Positions 35,425 through 48,329 of a stretch of 64,000 nucleotides of DNA are shown here, one piece after another. The notes beneath the pieces were generated by a model. That model did no database searches and had not been told where the DNA came from. It was given only the letters and a program-made list of their open reading frames with translations. The stretch spans positions 1-64,000 of the forward strand of contig FMBT01000519.1 of the NCBI GenBank assembly GCA_900095095.1, written 5' to 3'. The first letter of the stretch is position 1. Every line of letters begins with the position of its first letter. The translations under genes were made by a program, and so were the position numbers. Source of the stretch: Fragilariopsis cylindrus CCMP1102. Its lineage: Eukaryota; Bacillariophyta; Bacillariophyceae; Bacillariales; Bacillariaceae.

Positions 35425-36483
35425 AAGGAAACAATATTCATTGTAAAGAGTCAGTCAACGACCTCTCTTAGACAATATGCCATTGTCATTCAAGGGACAG
35501 GAACGTGCATGCATGGTTTTCCACATCATTATCATCACCAGCATCATTATGCGGACTGACTGTCTGACCGACTACTGTCAATTTTTTGGGCATATTACCG
35601 TACAAGACACACGGCACGATACTTGGTTGAGTTAATTTCTACTTTTGCATACCGGAACATAGAATGTCATCCGGATCCGTGGTTCGTGTCACTACTAATA
35701 GATATATTTGTGTGTTGACGAGCGAGGTAAGGGTAGGCACGATAGGGGATCGGCAGATAGATATACTGTAGGAATTACAATGGCGAAACAAACAAACAAC
35801 GATACCACGAGACACGAACGACACACCCAAGTATAACTAAAGAAGAACAGAAAGGCTATGCTGCATACGGATGCTAGTGTACGTTGCGCAATTTATTAAT
35901 TCTGGTACACAACACGATTATGAATTATGACGGACACGGTTTTGTTCTTCTCTCACCTCACCTCTGTGCGGTGTGACGTGACGTGATTGATTGGGGTTGC
36001 ACTGCGCTGGTCAGTCAATCTGTTTTAATATGTCAGCTCAGATGTTGTTTCTTTGTATAAACTAGCTAGATATAATAGATCAAATTACTGTAGAGTTGGT
36101 TACTTCGTTTAATTTAATTGTATTTCTTTTTTCATTCTTATTCTTAAAGAATTCGAGTCTGTGGTTTTAATATATTCAATAGATAGATTAGTAGAGATAC
36201 GAAAACAACCCCAGAGAGCATTTAATTCAAAGAACAATATTGTTTCCTTCTATGAGAGAAGGAATGATAATCTCTCTTTATTACTGTAGACGTACGTACG
36301 CACGCACATCAGCAGCGCTTCAATTGTATTTAAATGATTTTAAATGTGCCTACCGCCTCCCACTCGATCCATTCGATGCATTCGCAGTCTGTTTGTTCCC
36401 TCTTCAAATAAATACCCTGCCTCCAAATTTGATTTAATGATTTATCGTTGCCTTGCCTTGCCTAACTTATTTTTCTTCTATTT
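35425..36483. other. Intergenic spacer (convergent 3' ends)
   Basis: No supported gene. It contains ACGTACGTACGCACGCAC near 36291-36308 and several TAGATAGAT-like words. Confidence 0.45.
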
Positions 36484-36964
36484 CTACAATATACCTACTT
36501 GTTCAAGTTGTGCTGCATCAACTTTTTGTTCCAGTTGTGGTGTATCAACATGAACAACACTACGAATTCTTTTTTTAGAGGATGTACCATAATTTAAACG
36601 AATTTTTTCATATCGAATTAAACCTTCTTGCTTGGCAAATAATGTATGATCTTTCCAATACCCACATTATCTCCTGCTTTATATTTTAATCCACGTTGTC
36701 GGACCAATATCGAACCAGCTTTGGCATACTGATTGTGAAGTAATTTTACACCTAATCGTCGTCCAGCAGAATCACGTCCATTATTTGTGGATCCACCGGC
36801 CTTCTTTGTGCCATACCTCTTACACATACACTACCACTAGTACTTGTTGCACTAGATTGGATACTACTACTGCCTTGTATGCATTGTTGTTGGATACCAG
36901 CAGAAGCTCGTGCTCTAGTTGCAGCACCTGCAGCGGTCGTATAGCACGCTGTTATTCGCATCAT
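36484..36964 (-). CDS. mrpl27: Mitochondrial ribosomal protein bL27
   Basis: Large-subunit ribosomal protein near the peptidyl-transferase centre. The core is unmistakable: [37 protein letters not shown], then, in the next frame, [18 protein letters not shown]. The N terminus ([20 protein letters not shown]) looks like a mitochondrial presequence and lacks the signal peptide needed for diatom plastid import; diatom plastids usually encode their own rpl27. The frame breaks twice: near 36795-36805, between the presequence and RYGTKKAGG, and near 36651-36655, where GGAAAGATC lacks one A needed for GKDHTLF. No introns fit. Since this protein is normally needed and single-copy, consensus errors are likelier than a pseudogene. 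Confidence 0.85.
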
Positions 36965-37476
36965 CGTTTGATAGTAGTCGTCCTACGATACTCTATTGCT
37001 TCTCCTTGCAACCCTTGTTGTTTGTGTTGTGTTGTGTTTCTGCTGCTTCGCTTCGAGTAACATGTACTTGTGATGATTGATGATGATGAATGAAGATGTT
37101 GTGTCACTTTGTTCGAAACATGAGCGTTGTACGTCGGCCGTACTCAACGATTACGTTTTTCTCTGGACATCTTTCAATTGCGGAAAATATAAATTTCACC
37201 ACTATTGACCACGGAAATGTTTTTATTTTCGCCCAAACGGAAGATGGTCCTGTGTGTAATAATTTTAATTTTCTATGCCTTCCTATCTGTGGGTTCTGGT
37301 TGATATAAATACTTTCTGTCTGTATGCACCAGACTCTTAGTAATAATATTATGTATATACTACTGTATAATGAGTACTGTATGACAAACTTACCCCCACA
37401 ACACCAAAACCACCCACTTGACATACATTATGGAAGAACATAAGTAAGATTGTAAACAATAAATATAGTATTCATG
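36965..37476. other. Intergenic spacer left of the satellite
   Basis: bL27 promoter side, then AT-rich DNA. No gene supported. Confidence 0.4.
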
Positions 37477-38335
37477 AACTGCAGAAGCTACAGTAGTGCG
37501 TAATAGGTCGGGTGTGCTAATATCCACATAGTGTACTAGAACTTGTGTTTGCCTCCTACCACTTTTCTGTTCTGTAGTTGAGGAATAAAGTTCATTTTGC
37601 TGTTGTTGCACACACAAAAATAACATGATTTTCAACCAGAAACATTGAACCACAAAATATCTCATTTGAAAGGGTTGCAGAGGAAACACCAGATAGGCTG
37701 GGTGCACTGAAATCCATATAGTGTATAGGAACATTATGTTTGTCTCCTACAACTTTTCTTTTCCTGTGGTTGAGGAATAAAAGTTATTTCGCTTTTACGG
37801 CAGGCACACAAAAATAACAATATTTTTGATCAGAAATGATCCACAAAAATTCTCACTTGAAAGGGTTGCTGAGGACAACACCAAATAGGCTGGTTGCACT
37901 AACATCCACATAGTGTACTATAACATTGTGTTTGACTCCTACCACTTTTCTGTTCCTGTGGCTGAGGAATAAAATTTGTTTCGCTGCTGTTACACACACC
38001 CAAAACATGATTTCCGACCAGAAATGAACCACTAAATATCTCATTTGAAAGGGTTGCAGAGGACAACAACAAGTAGGTTGGGTGCACTAACATCCACATA
38101 TAGTGTATTAGAACATTGTGTTTGCCTCCTACCACTTTTCTTTCTCTGTGGATGAGGAATAAATTTATTCCACTGTTGTGGAAGGCACACAAACAAAAAG
38201 ATGATTTTTGATCGGAAATAAATGAACACAAAATATCTTATTTGAAAGGATTTCAGACATACCAGATGGGTCAGGTGCACTAAAATCCACATAGTGTACA
38301 CTAGAACATTGTGTTTGCCTCCTACCATCCCTGGT
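37477..38335. repeat. Satellite array, ~190-bp units, 4+ diverged copies
   Basis: The word ATCCACATAGTGTA and variants recur at about 37522, 37712, 37904, 38092 and 38285, giving spacings of 190, 192, 188 and 193 bp. Each unit also carries TTTGCCTCCTACCACTTTTC, TGAGGAATAAA, a CACACAAAA block, ATATCTCATTTGAAAGGGTT and a GGGTGCACTAA-like end. Units differ at many sites, so the array is old. The reading frames in it are repeat by-products. Confidence 0.9.
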
Positions 38336-39925
38336 GGTTCATCATCACTTGACTAAAGTAATTCTGATTGGTATTTGATTGGTATCATATTTATCTCACA
38401 AATTCTCCAGTGGAGTTTGGTGATTGGAATATTATTAAAACAACTTTGAATACTAAGATGAATAACTTCTCCTTAGGTTATAGAACCAGCATGGTGCACC
38501 AAATTACCACCCAGTCATCCATATCATACCCATAGGGGATGAACCAAGGGTCATGATCCCTCACACATACCTTATTCTTGCCTCAATAACACAAACATTG
38601 CATTTGGGCCAATATGTCATATTTCCACATCAAAAAAAGGAATTGGACCATGGTTTGAACACCCAGATACCTTCCATATATGCATTTGGTCAAAATACAC
38701 GAACAATACCTGGGACATTTTCCATATTAATAGTGTGGTGTGGTGGGGAACAATAGAATAGACATAAAATAGCCCAAAAAATATTTGAGATGCTACCACG
38801 CCATACTCAGGTATGCTGAGTCCCAAATAAAATAGCTAGGCATCAATCTAACTCATAAAGGTCTTTGGATTATATCATTGCTTTAGGTAACCATACATAC
38901 ATTTTGGGTGTCATGGGTCAGAATTGACCGCTATTAAAACACACAATTTCTGTAAGTGCAAAGTGCACGTGTAATCAAGGCCGTGATGCACCATCAATAC
39001 ATACCTAATAATCTTGAAAGATTATATGGAGCTCAACATTATCCATATGGGTACAAGGTCCAACTATTGCTTAGGGCTCTAGGGAGGTTAGGAAGGTGTC
39101 AGGTGTACTAAACCCCAAAAGGATCATTTAGGCCCAAAACAGGTTTTCCCCTTTTAGCGCCCACATCAGAGTACTCCTGCCCATAGCTCACCAAATTTAT
39201 ATTCTCTTTGGTGTATATGATCAACCCCATGTGCTTACTTTGGGACAATTCATCTTTTTGAGTGTGTACTAGTTCACATACCCCCCCCCCCCCCCTCCCC
39301 AAGGCTGCATCACACCCTTTACCACCTTCAAGTGTGAAGAACACATACCTAGCGCCCCAAAGTCTGGTCCAGGTACGGTAACCACCCTATGTGTATTAGG
39401 CTCAGATTATACCATCTGATTGGGACTTTATACATGCTAGGATGGGTTAGAATGACAGACCCCCCAACATTTATCTCACACTCCAATTTTGTGCCTACCC
39501 TGTCATATTGGGCTCTCTCTATTCAAATTTTCCTTTGATGTACATGTAATAGGTGTTAGGTGCTGCAGTAATTTATGCAATTATGCACTGTAAAGTCTCT
39601 CATATTAGAATGGAAGTGTGAGGCAAAATTGAAAATATTGTCCTTCCAATTATCTAGGAGGAGAGAACATGGTATCACAATACACAACATAGTTAGTTGC
39701 AGTTTAACAACGAATTGTGCTAAGGGTCTTACTAACTGCATCTATCCCCAAAAATTGCCACCTCCTTCCAAGAATGCATGCACGAATCTATCCTATCGCA
39801 AACTGAGCTAGGCATCTTCTTCACTTAAAAAAAGGAATGTTTATTTTGTTCTCTAGAAATAATCTCTATTTATTATGCTCTATCAGTTAGATTCCGTGAT
39901 CGACGCCATCAAAAATTACGTTAGT
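38336..39925. other. Non-coding region right of the satellite
   Basis: About 1.6 kb without a supported gene on either strand. It has a C-rich run at 39281-39300. In word use it resembles the desert at 14.3-17.9 kb more than the flanking gene spacers, but this is an impression, not a measurement. Confidence 0.4.
39281..39300. repeat. Poly-C run
   Basis: Fifteen C, one T and four C. Confidence 0.9.
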
Positions 39926-41849
39926 TTACGTTGGTCGTTCATGGTCGGGAACAAAGTCATTACGTGTACAATGCCAAACTTGTCGATTCGATGTTTCTTG
40001 GATCGGTCGTGCAACACTGTTATGGAAATGCACACTAGTTTCTTCGCATGTATCACCATTGACATTCGTAAACAAAATATACTTCATTTGTTCTAATTGA
40101 TTCTTTGATATTATCATTGGTTTATCCATAACAAACCACGAAACAATCTCTGTACATGGTGGTTCTGTGAGACCTCCATCATAACCATAGAAGTAATATG
40201 TAGGAATAAGAGATTCATGATACGGATTCCATCTCGATGCTAATCGTCGTCTGTGTTCTTCTTTTTGTGTTGTAAAATTTGAGTCAGTACCTCTTGAAAG
40301 ATTTGCATACCGTTGAAGTTTCTCCCAACTTCCCCCAAAAGTTGCGTTTGCAAGTCTTTCGATGTTATTATACCCAACATCCCCATCCCCTTCCCCGAGA
40401 TTCTTCTCCCCACCAACATACCCCCTATTAGCTTCAGTATTATCCTCTATCGTTGTATCATCGCTGGTGCTATTATAACCCTTTGCACCATAAGCAATAG
40501 TAATGTTCTTGGTTGCTAATTCCCCGTCCTTCCTTGTTTTGGTAGCACCACCAGCCCGAGTCTGTAGTCGTCGTCTACGACGATTCTTCCTTCGGTGTCT
40601 GATTGCATTATTGGCACATCGAGCCATATTTGTATCGTGTTCATATTGATATGCATCAATTACTTGTTGTAAATATTCGTTGTGTCCTTCATTATGATCG
40701 TAATCGTCATGATAATCATCCTCGTAGACTTTAATTAATACCGAAACTACTGGTAGACGTTTCCTTCCAGGATGGATGTGATATATTTGCATTTCACCAT
40801 CAAAAGTTTGTCCATTAATACGATGCTCGGCTGGGAACTTAAAATCAACATGCAACATATCCGAAAACCCACCCCATCCATTCGGAAAATCAGCATGTGG
40901 TGGATCTGGTTCACTACATACTGGATTATCTAAATCACGACACGGACGACGTTGAACCCAAATACGCAATTTACTTGGCAGTATTTGTAATTGTATATTA
41001 TTATCATTACCACCAATCCGAAAATCACCAGCCCTAGACCGTATCTGATGATGTTCGACACATGCAACACCTGATAATCTAATATCAATTGGTGATTGAT
41101 TCCCAACATTACCACATTGATTATTGTCGTTGCCACGCATATTAAGTGATGACACCATTCTTTCTGAACGAGACTCGATTCCCATGGACCAAAACCATAA
41201 TTGTTCGGCCCAAATTCATCCCAATAATAATAATTGTAGGGAGAGTTTTGGTAGTCAGTATTGTCATTGTCATTGTCATTGTTAAGATTGTTAGTAATAG
41301 CTACAGCTGTTGATGTTGGTATTGGCAATGGTGGACGATACAATTTCCATAGATTGTTGGCATATTGTACAACAAGTTTATTCTTATTATCATAACCAAT
41401 AACAGGATATCCTGGACCATAGAAAGATTGTTGTGAGGAATCATAATTGAAATATCCACGTGGTGGTCGTTGCGATCGAGGTGGTGACCTAGAATTTTCT
41501 GGGTAGATGTAGGTAATCATATTATTATTATTATTATTAGCACTGGTCGGTGTTCCCGAAGGCAACATTGTAGAAGGTAATTTAGTTGGCAGTGGTGTAG
41601 GGGATGGACTATTGGTAGGAATATCAGTTGGTTCTACAAAGGTAGCCAAAGGTGATCGACCGCCACTATTACTTGTTGCATCACTACCGATACTGCTGCT
41701 GCTTCTGCTTGCGGAAGTAGAAAGTCAGGATGAACGAATATGTTGTGCACAGTAGTAGTCACAGGTTGACTAGCAGTAGTATCGAAATATGGAATAAAAA
41801 TCATCATTGAAAGTGGGAGCAGCAGCAGGAGCAGCAACAACGATGACAT
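39926..41849 (-). CDS. Alpha-carbonic-anhydrase-like secreted protein, zinc histidines not conserved
   Basis: The ATG at 41849 opens a signal peptide (MSSLLLLLLLLPLSMMIF). A Pro/Thr/Ser linker (EPTDIPTNSPSPTPLP) follows, then a Tyr/Asn-rich part with WDEFGPNNYGFGPW. The alpha-CA domain shows NQSPIDI, FPAEHRINGQTFDGEMQ and YGYDGGLTEPPCTE..SWFV, ending in a RPIQ..N.R motif. A basic Lys/Arg-rich and acidic insertion splits the domain. In normal alpha-CAs two zinc His lie in 'FHFH..SEH' and the third in 'E.H.VH'. Here these positions read VDFKFPAEH and EMQIYH, so D, K and Q replace them. Coding shifts frame near 41710 and near 41180, probably consensus indels. Catalysis is doubtful; a stramenopile-specific site using other His (LHVD, YHIH) is possible. 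Confidence 0.75.
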
Positions 41850-41992
41850 CTGTTCTTGTTCTTGTTCATCATTATTTATTGTTGGTATGAAAGTTGCCGA
41901 TAATGTTGATGACGGGAAGAATCTTCGTCTTCAATTTCAGGAGCAGGAGGTCGACGCAATCCACCAGTGTTTTTTGTCGCTGTTGTCATTTG

Positions 41993-42115
41993 TTATGTCA
42001 ACGGAGGAGACAGTGCTATCTTTCCTGATCTACCAATCACAAGTCCAACACCGATAATACCGATAGTAAGGAAAACAAGGAAGACAATAGCAGCAGTATG
42101 TTGACGAATATTCAT
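41993..42115 (-). CDS. Possible 40-aa single-TM peptide
   Basis: ATG at 42115, basic start (MNIRQHTAAIVF), one strong hydrophobic segment, stop at 41993. In the next frame the sequence continues with NTGGLRRPPAPEIEDEDSS, so a longer protein broken by an indel is possible. No family. It lies between the CA-like gene and a long spacer. Confidence 0.3.
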   Translation of the reverse strand: MNIRQHTAAIVFLVFLTIGIIGVGLVIGRSGKIALSPPLT

Positions 42116-43233
42116 GATATCGTTAAGATAACCGTCAACCGAGTTATTTCGTATACCCTAGTAGAGAGATAGCTGTTGTTGTTAAATTTGTTTATTGTTG
42201 CGATATTGCTCTTGACACGATACTCTTCGCTTTGTTTGTTGCTGTTGGATTACGGTATGCTTTCCTTAACTTTCGCGTCTGATCAATCGTTCAAACTTTC
42301 ACTCGAGCGATGGTAGGTATGACGGAGAATCAATCAATCAATCAATCACAATGGCGTTTGGTTAAGCAGCTAAGTCGTACTTGTTATCGTGGGGAAATGA
42401 AGTACACTCCGATATATCATCCATTATACTGCTTGGTTACCTGTTCTCGATAGATGATTAAGACACATTGTTGCTTGTTCGCATTTTTACTGAGGGCAAT
42501 CGTTTTCGTTCGACAAAAAAGAATACTCATTAACGGTATTATTAAGAATCCGTGACTGACTTGCTCTTTCGAAATCTTTTTGAACGCGACTCAACGCATA
42601 AGGTTTTTTACACGAACAATCAAGAGATAAGAATTATTCCACGACACGAATAATATTATATATCGCGTCGTTCCGTGAAAAACTGAAAGTAAAACTTCAA
42701 TACACACCTACCTACGACTCACACACAATCTGTAATAAGTGTACGATAAGCATTATCGTTTTTAAGCCTATTTAAAACGACTAGAGAGAAAAAGAATGTT
42801 GATCGTTTTAACTTTCGCCTAATTCTTTTACGAAGTGAAATGTGACATATCTACGCGTAATACAGTAATCATGCACGATTCCAATTTTCGTCTCAAGAGC
42901 AGTATTCAAAACACACAAAAACACTGCATAGCGGATGTAGATGTACAGTAGGCACTGTTTTATTCCTCGAGCATCGAAAAAGAGATCTTACAACTCCTAT
43001 AAATCTACCACCTCACAGGTTCGCATGAAATAACCAAAACAATAACACACAATTTCTTTACCAATCGAAGGAATAACAACTACTAAACCTAATCTCATCT
43101 TCATCGATCAATCTATCAATCAATCAGTCAATAGCACAAAAGAAAGATCTAATTCTAAGAACAAAAAAATCCAAATTACATCGCATCGCATCACATCACA
43201 TCACATCACAGATCAATTTCAATTCCATCAACC
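42116..43233. other. Intergenic region, divergent promoters
   Basis: Between the minus-strand genes on the left and the plus-strand Cys-repeat gene. It contains AATCAATCAATCAATCA near 42328-42346 and CATCGCATCGCATCACATCACA just before the ATG at 43234. No gene. Confidence 0.4.
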
Positions 43234-44998
43234 ATGAGACTAAACGGTAATCAAGCTATGGCGAAGTTTCTTGCTGCTGCAACAGTAGTATCATCCACGA
43301 GTCAACTACTTGTTTCAGCACGAATCGGTTCTGACAACGAATCATCATCATCATCATCATCAACAACAACAACGAATAAACAACACCAAAGACGTGCACC
43401 AATCCGAAAAGGATTTGATCCAACTGCACGTATTGCCATCAGTGTTGACCACCAACAACAACCTACGATGAAGAGTAAACCACCAAGAAGACGATCATCC
43501 TCCTATATGGAGGATCATCATTATGATCGACCAGCATCCAAATCAATTGATGATACACTCAAGATGCAAGCACATCATCAGGTAAAAATAAAAGTAGACA
43601 ATGAAGGACGAATTCGTAATGCTACTAATACGACGATGATGACGTCTTCGTCTATTTTACTTCCTCCAACAACAGCAACAACAATGAGATCGAGCCTACT
43701 GAAAATGGTTGCTATAATCATCGTGATACCGGTGTATTGATCTGTCCAACAGCACCATCATCAACACCGACGATCGCTGCTGCCAGTACTACTACTACTA
43801 CTGTCAGTACAAGTACAACAAGCAAGAAAGAAACTACTACCGATACAACCACAAGTAGCAGCAACCCAAAACACAGGTAAAAGAAACAGGACCCCCAAGA
43901 CTACTCCCACCGCCGACACCCCACCACCACCACCACTACCACCGCTACTACTACTTCTACAACACACAACTCATAACGGGGTTGTATGATTGGATATATG
44001 GTGAATCTGGTCAAAATCAAGTACCAATGCCAGCCAGTGATTACCTTAAAGATCATGTATCACAAGGTCATGCACATGAAGAATTTGGTATCGTATTTGA
44101 TCCATCTCTAATACAGTATTTGCAATCAACATTATATGTTGATAAAGGTGATTACTCCTGCGCGTTCTTAACATTTAAAGGTTGTAACGTAAAATGCAAT
44201 GGTAAAGAATCATGTTTTGAATCCATTATTGAAGACTCTCCTAAAATTGTATGTGATGGATATCAATCATGTTACGGTGCACATCTCGACGCTGACATTG
44301 TTTCATGTGGTGAAGAAGAATCATGTCGATCATCAATGATTGGTGACAAGCAATTGGTATCAACATTAGACTGTCATGCATATAGTTCCTGTTCATGGTC
44401 TAAAACATATCAAGTGAATGATGTATTATGCAGTGGTCCGTTCGCATGTTACGGTGCACAATTATCTGGTGTTGAATCCAAGGTAACATGCCAATCAACA
44501 CCTCATCCTGATGGATATTACCTGCCAGTTTGTGGCGGAGAAGATGCCTTCATTGAAGCATCCGAAAATAAGAATATTGATGTTACATGTAGTGGTGATT
44601 TTGCATGTATTGGATACGGTCATGATGCATATGATCATGAAGAACATCCAATATATTTTGATATTGATGTTGGACGTAAGGGTGAATTAATATGTGAAAA
44701 TAGTTTAGAAGGTAATCATGATGGTGGCACATACGTATGCCGATACATTGATATCATACAGGGTTGTGCTAACTACGAATGTCATGAACCATTAGGATTC
44801 TCAGAAGACAATGACTACAGGGTGTGTAATCATATATTTAGTGTCCATCATCATGAATTATGTTATGAAGGTCCAAGAAATAGTGACGACGATGACGTTG
44901 ATGACGACGACGACGATGATGATGAAAGTATCATGGCTCCTATTAAAATATCAAGAAGAGCGGGGAAAACGAAAAAGCATAAAGGACAACTGCACTGA
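43234..44998 (+). CDS. Secreted Cys-repeat protein with Thr-rich linker
   Basis: ATG at 43234 with a signal peptide (FLAAATVVSSTSQLLVSA). The first part is polar, with Ser and Thr runs. The coding signal leaves the first frame near 43670 and continues in the next as EPTENGCYNHRDTGVLICP and a Thr-rich linker. It changes frame again near 43880-43975 before YDWIYGESGQNQ. The C-terminal half is a repeat domain with C-x-G-x2-SC steps about 20-30 residues apart (CNGKESCFES, CDGYQSCYGAHLDAD, CGEEESCRSS, CSGPFACYGA, CSGDFACIGYG), which suggests a disulfide-rich beta-helix-like fold. An Asp run precedes a basic tail. No introns fit the frame changes. Function unknown; probably extracellular. Confidence 0.65.
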
Positions 44999-46446
44999 AA
45001 ACATAGTATAAAACGAAACAATTTATGCATTCAAGAGATAGTATTCTATCAAGATAAGACACATAGATACATACATACATACTGTACATACATACTATAC
45101 ATACATACATAGATATAAAATAATAATAATGTGCAATAATATATACTTTTTTCATCTACTATATAACCTTCTAGTAGCAGTAACATCAAAACGATTCCAC
45201 CATCGTCAGTAGCTATTACAAAAACTTGTTGGAGATACAGCTTGGTTATCAGGATATTAGATACGTCGTATTTATTATGTAACGAACAAACTTAGTTTTT
45301 TTTATCACCTCAATATACACGGATAGCACAGCGGACATACAAATAAACCACCATTACCACATATCAAAGATATATATAGTACTAGTACTGCAGTAGGCTT
45401 CTAACTTTGACTTAATCGGCTTACAACTATTCATTGAGTTCTTAGAGTTGGACTTAGGATGAAAAGTATGTTCCCGTAACACCAACCACAGAGAAGGCAA
45501 CATGCGATCACATGATTCGCTAAAAGATGGCGTATCAAGAACAAGATACGAAAAGCATTAAGTAGGATACGAAGACACGTGGTGCTATCGTATTTTATCA
45601 TCACAGAATAATACAGAAATTTGCACTGCATGAGGAAAAGGGGGAATAGCACATATCAAGAACACGTCAGTACAAGTATAAGGATCATACAAGGTGATAC
45701 CAATGTGTATTGCGTTTGCCATAGCAGTCGTGGTGGTCATCAAGGAGAATGGAGAAGAGCTGGATGGATCACAAGAAGGACGAATTCCAATCGCACTGAC
45801 GCAAATAGACAAACAAAAAGAAGGAACGGCAACAGAGGTTACTGTATGTAAAAGCTCTTGTCACTATTTATGCTGTGTTAATCTAATGTATAGTGATGGA
45901 TTTTCAATCGAAAGATTTGGGGTATCATCCCCTCAATATAAGGATGTAAAAGTATTTCGATATTTTTATTAGTTCCCGCGACAGAATCGCCATATCTTCT
46001 TCTTTGGTCGCTCCAAAAAGCGTCGTTATATAATTATGTACTAATATCTCATTCTAGCAAAGGCGCAAAAGCTGCTCGACATCATACAGTAGACGCTAGA
46101 AGTACGAGAGCTACTACTAGAGTCGATTGTATCTCTGTACATTATTAGTATTTTGTAACGACTGACTGCATGTTGAAGTTGCTGTCTACTTCAAAAGTAC
46201 ATTCGTTAAATTTACAAAAATTGTGGTCACGTCACGTCGCGCGTCGATGAGCGACGAAGTACTACAAAATATGAACAAAGCGCTCTCTCGGCAAATGCAT
46301 TATTATTTATACAGACCAAAACAATCTTACAATTTTAAATTAAACAACCAAACAAACAGAACAAAGAGATAAAATTAATACATAAAACAAATTCAATTAC
46401 ATTCTACTGTATAAAGACGAAATAACTACAGCAAAACAACAAAACC
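44999..46446. other. Intergenic region with a degenerate duplicate fragment
   Basis: About 1.45 kb. ATACATACATACATA repeats lie at 45069-45115. The 56-bp stretch 45742-45797 closely matches 48806-48862 on the far side of the transporter gene. On the minus strand both encode a peptide with SCDPSSS. No complete gene is supported. Confidence 0.4.
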
Positions 46447-48329
46447 ATGATGCAAGGAAGAACTTCCAACGAAAACAAATTTATTGGACAAAAGGGCAAA
46501 GATAATATCCAACTCGATCGAGATCGACAAGAAGAAGAAGAAGATGATGAGAAACAACAAAAATCTAAGTTTGGATGTGGAATCATGAGACGATATCCTA
46601 TTATTTCACTTTTGTTGTTTGTATTTTCAGGAATCGGGGTAGGTATCACACTGAGCATGTGGAACCCTGATGAAAGCGATTCCACCAGTAAAGAAGTGGT
46701 ATTGCAATGGATTGGACTAGTAGGAGATCTATTTCTACGATGTTTGAAGGCAATTGTACTTCCCATTGTATTCGTAAATGTGATCATTGCGGTTGTGGAT
46801 ATGATGATGGTCGGAGCTGCTGGAGGAGTCAGTGCGAAGACAGTTGGGTTGTATCTAGCTACTACATTATTGGCTGGTACGTTAAATATGATTCGAGAAT
46901 TAATAGAAAGAAACATATTTGTAATAAAACAGCAGAATCTATATAGTGTTATGATAAAATAGCAAGGGCAGTCATCATTCTAACTCTTTCATCAACTTTT
47001 CTTGGTTTTTTTTCCTGCCTGGATCCCACTCTAGGCTCAATTGGTGCAATATTTTCTCGAATATTTTCTCGCTGGTTCGCCGTTGGAGAAAACTTCACTG
47101 GGGAAGAATCAACTGGGAACGCCTTTATCACACTAGGATGTAGTGATTCTAACTCGTTCCTGACCCAATCAACAGATGGTTCTGTTTCATGTACAGCAAA
47201 TTGGACTAACGATAATGAAATCATCTGGGATTTGAACGACGTAAATGAGACCTTTTCAAGATCAGATGGTGGTGGAGCTATCGCTGATATATCCTTAAGT
47301 GACACAATATACGAAGGGGTGTTTGAGAAACTCTTTACGGATAACGTATTTGTTGCATTTCATGAAGATAACTTTGCGGCTATTGTTGTCTTCGCCATTG
47401 CGTTGGGAATTGCCGCATCACAGGTCATAACTCGGTCTAAAACAATGACCAATTCTTTCATGCGTCTTCTTATTGAGATTGATCAAATCTTATCAGTTAT
47501 GATAAGGTGGGTTATCAATATTACACCCTTTGCAGTCTTTAGTATGATTGCTAAGGCAATTGGAGGTGAGAGCAATTTAGGATCACTATTCAAGAATGTA
47601 GGGTTGCTAGTATCGTGTACCCTACTTGGTTTTATCTGTCATTATCTTGTAACATACTGCGGTGGGTACTTTTTATTTACACGAAAAAACCCATTTGTTT
47701 ATTTGAAGCATATATTCCCCGCGCAATTAATGGGATTTGCCTGTGCATCATCAGCCGCTACAATTCCGATTAATTTGAAGAGTGTATTATCGGCAGGGTG
47801 TCACCCTACGATTGCCCGTTTTGTTATCCCATTGGGAGCTACGATAAATATGGATGGTGCGGCGATTTATTTTCCAGTTGCTTGCATTTGGTTAGCTATT
47901 TACAATGGTGTGACACCAAATATTAGTAACTACATGTTGTTGGTTATTATATCAACGTTTGGGAGTATGGGAGCAGCACCTGTACCTAATGCCGGGCTAG
48001 CACTTATCATCACAACCTATAATACTGTTTTCAATGCTCACGGAATTCCTGATGGATTTAGTTTCATCTTTGCTATTGATTGGTTAATGGATCGTGGTGC
48101 TACAGTAGTAAACGTAACTGGCGACTCAATCGTTTGCGGGATCATTTCCCACTTGATGGGGAATGGATTTGGTATTGATGTTACAGACTTGGAAGAATCT
48201 TCTCTTCAGAAAAGCACTAGTGTCGTTATTGTTCGTCGTGGAAGCGATCAACTTGGAATGATGAACGTCGATCTTGACAACGAATCTACAGATGGATCTA
48301 GTAGTAGCGGACGCAGCAGTTCCTATTGA
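46447..48329 (+). CDS. SLC1-family (DAACS) amino-acid transporter
   Basis: Sodium-coupled amino-acid symporter of the plasma or organelle membrane, 598 aa. Exon 1 is 46447-46876, exon 2 is 46963-48329, GT-AG intron of 86 bp; the sum of 1797 keeps the frame. Exon 1 has an acidic cytosolic start and the first transmembrane segments. Exon 2 carries hairpin HP1 (SSAATIPINLKSV), the TM7 sodium-site motif NMDGA (usually NMDGT), HP2 (GSMGAAPVPNAGLALI) and TM8 DRGATVVNVTGD. Glutamate transporters have Arg at the fourth position of this motif (DRxRT) to bind the side-chain carboxylate. Here it is Ala, as in transporters that prefer neutral substrates. A glycosylated extracellular loop (NFTGEE, ANWTNDN) precedes the core. 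Confidence 0.9.

Noticed and set aside
37390-38328. Several minus-strand frames of 63-114 aa
   Set aside because: They repeat the satellite unit in different frames; not genes.
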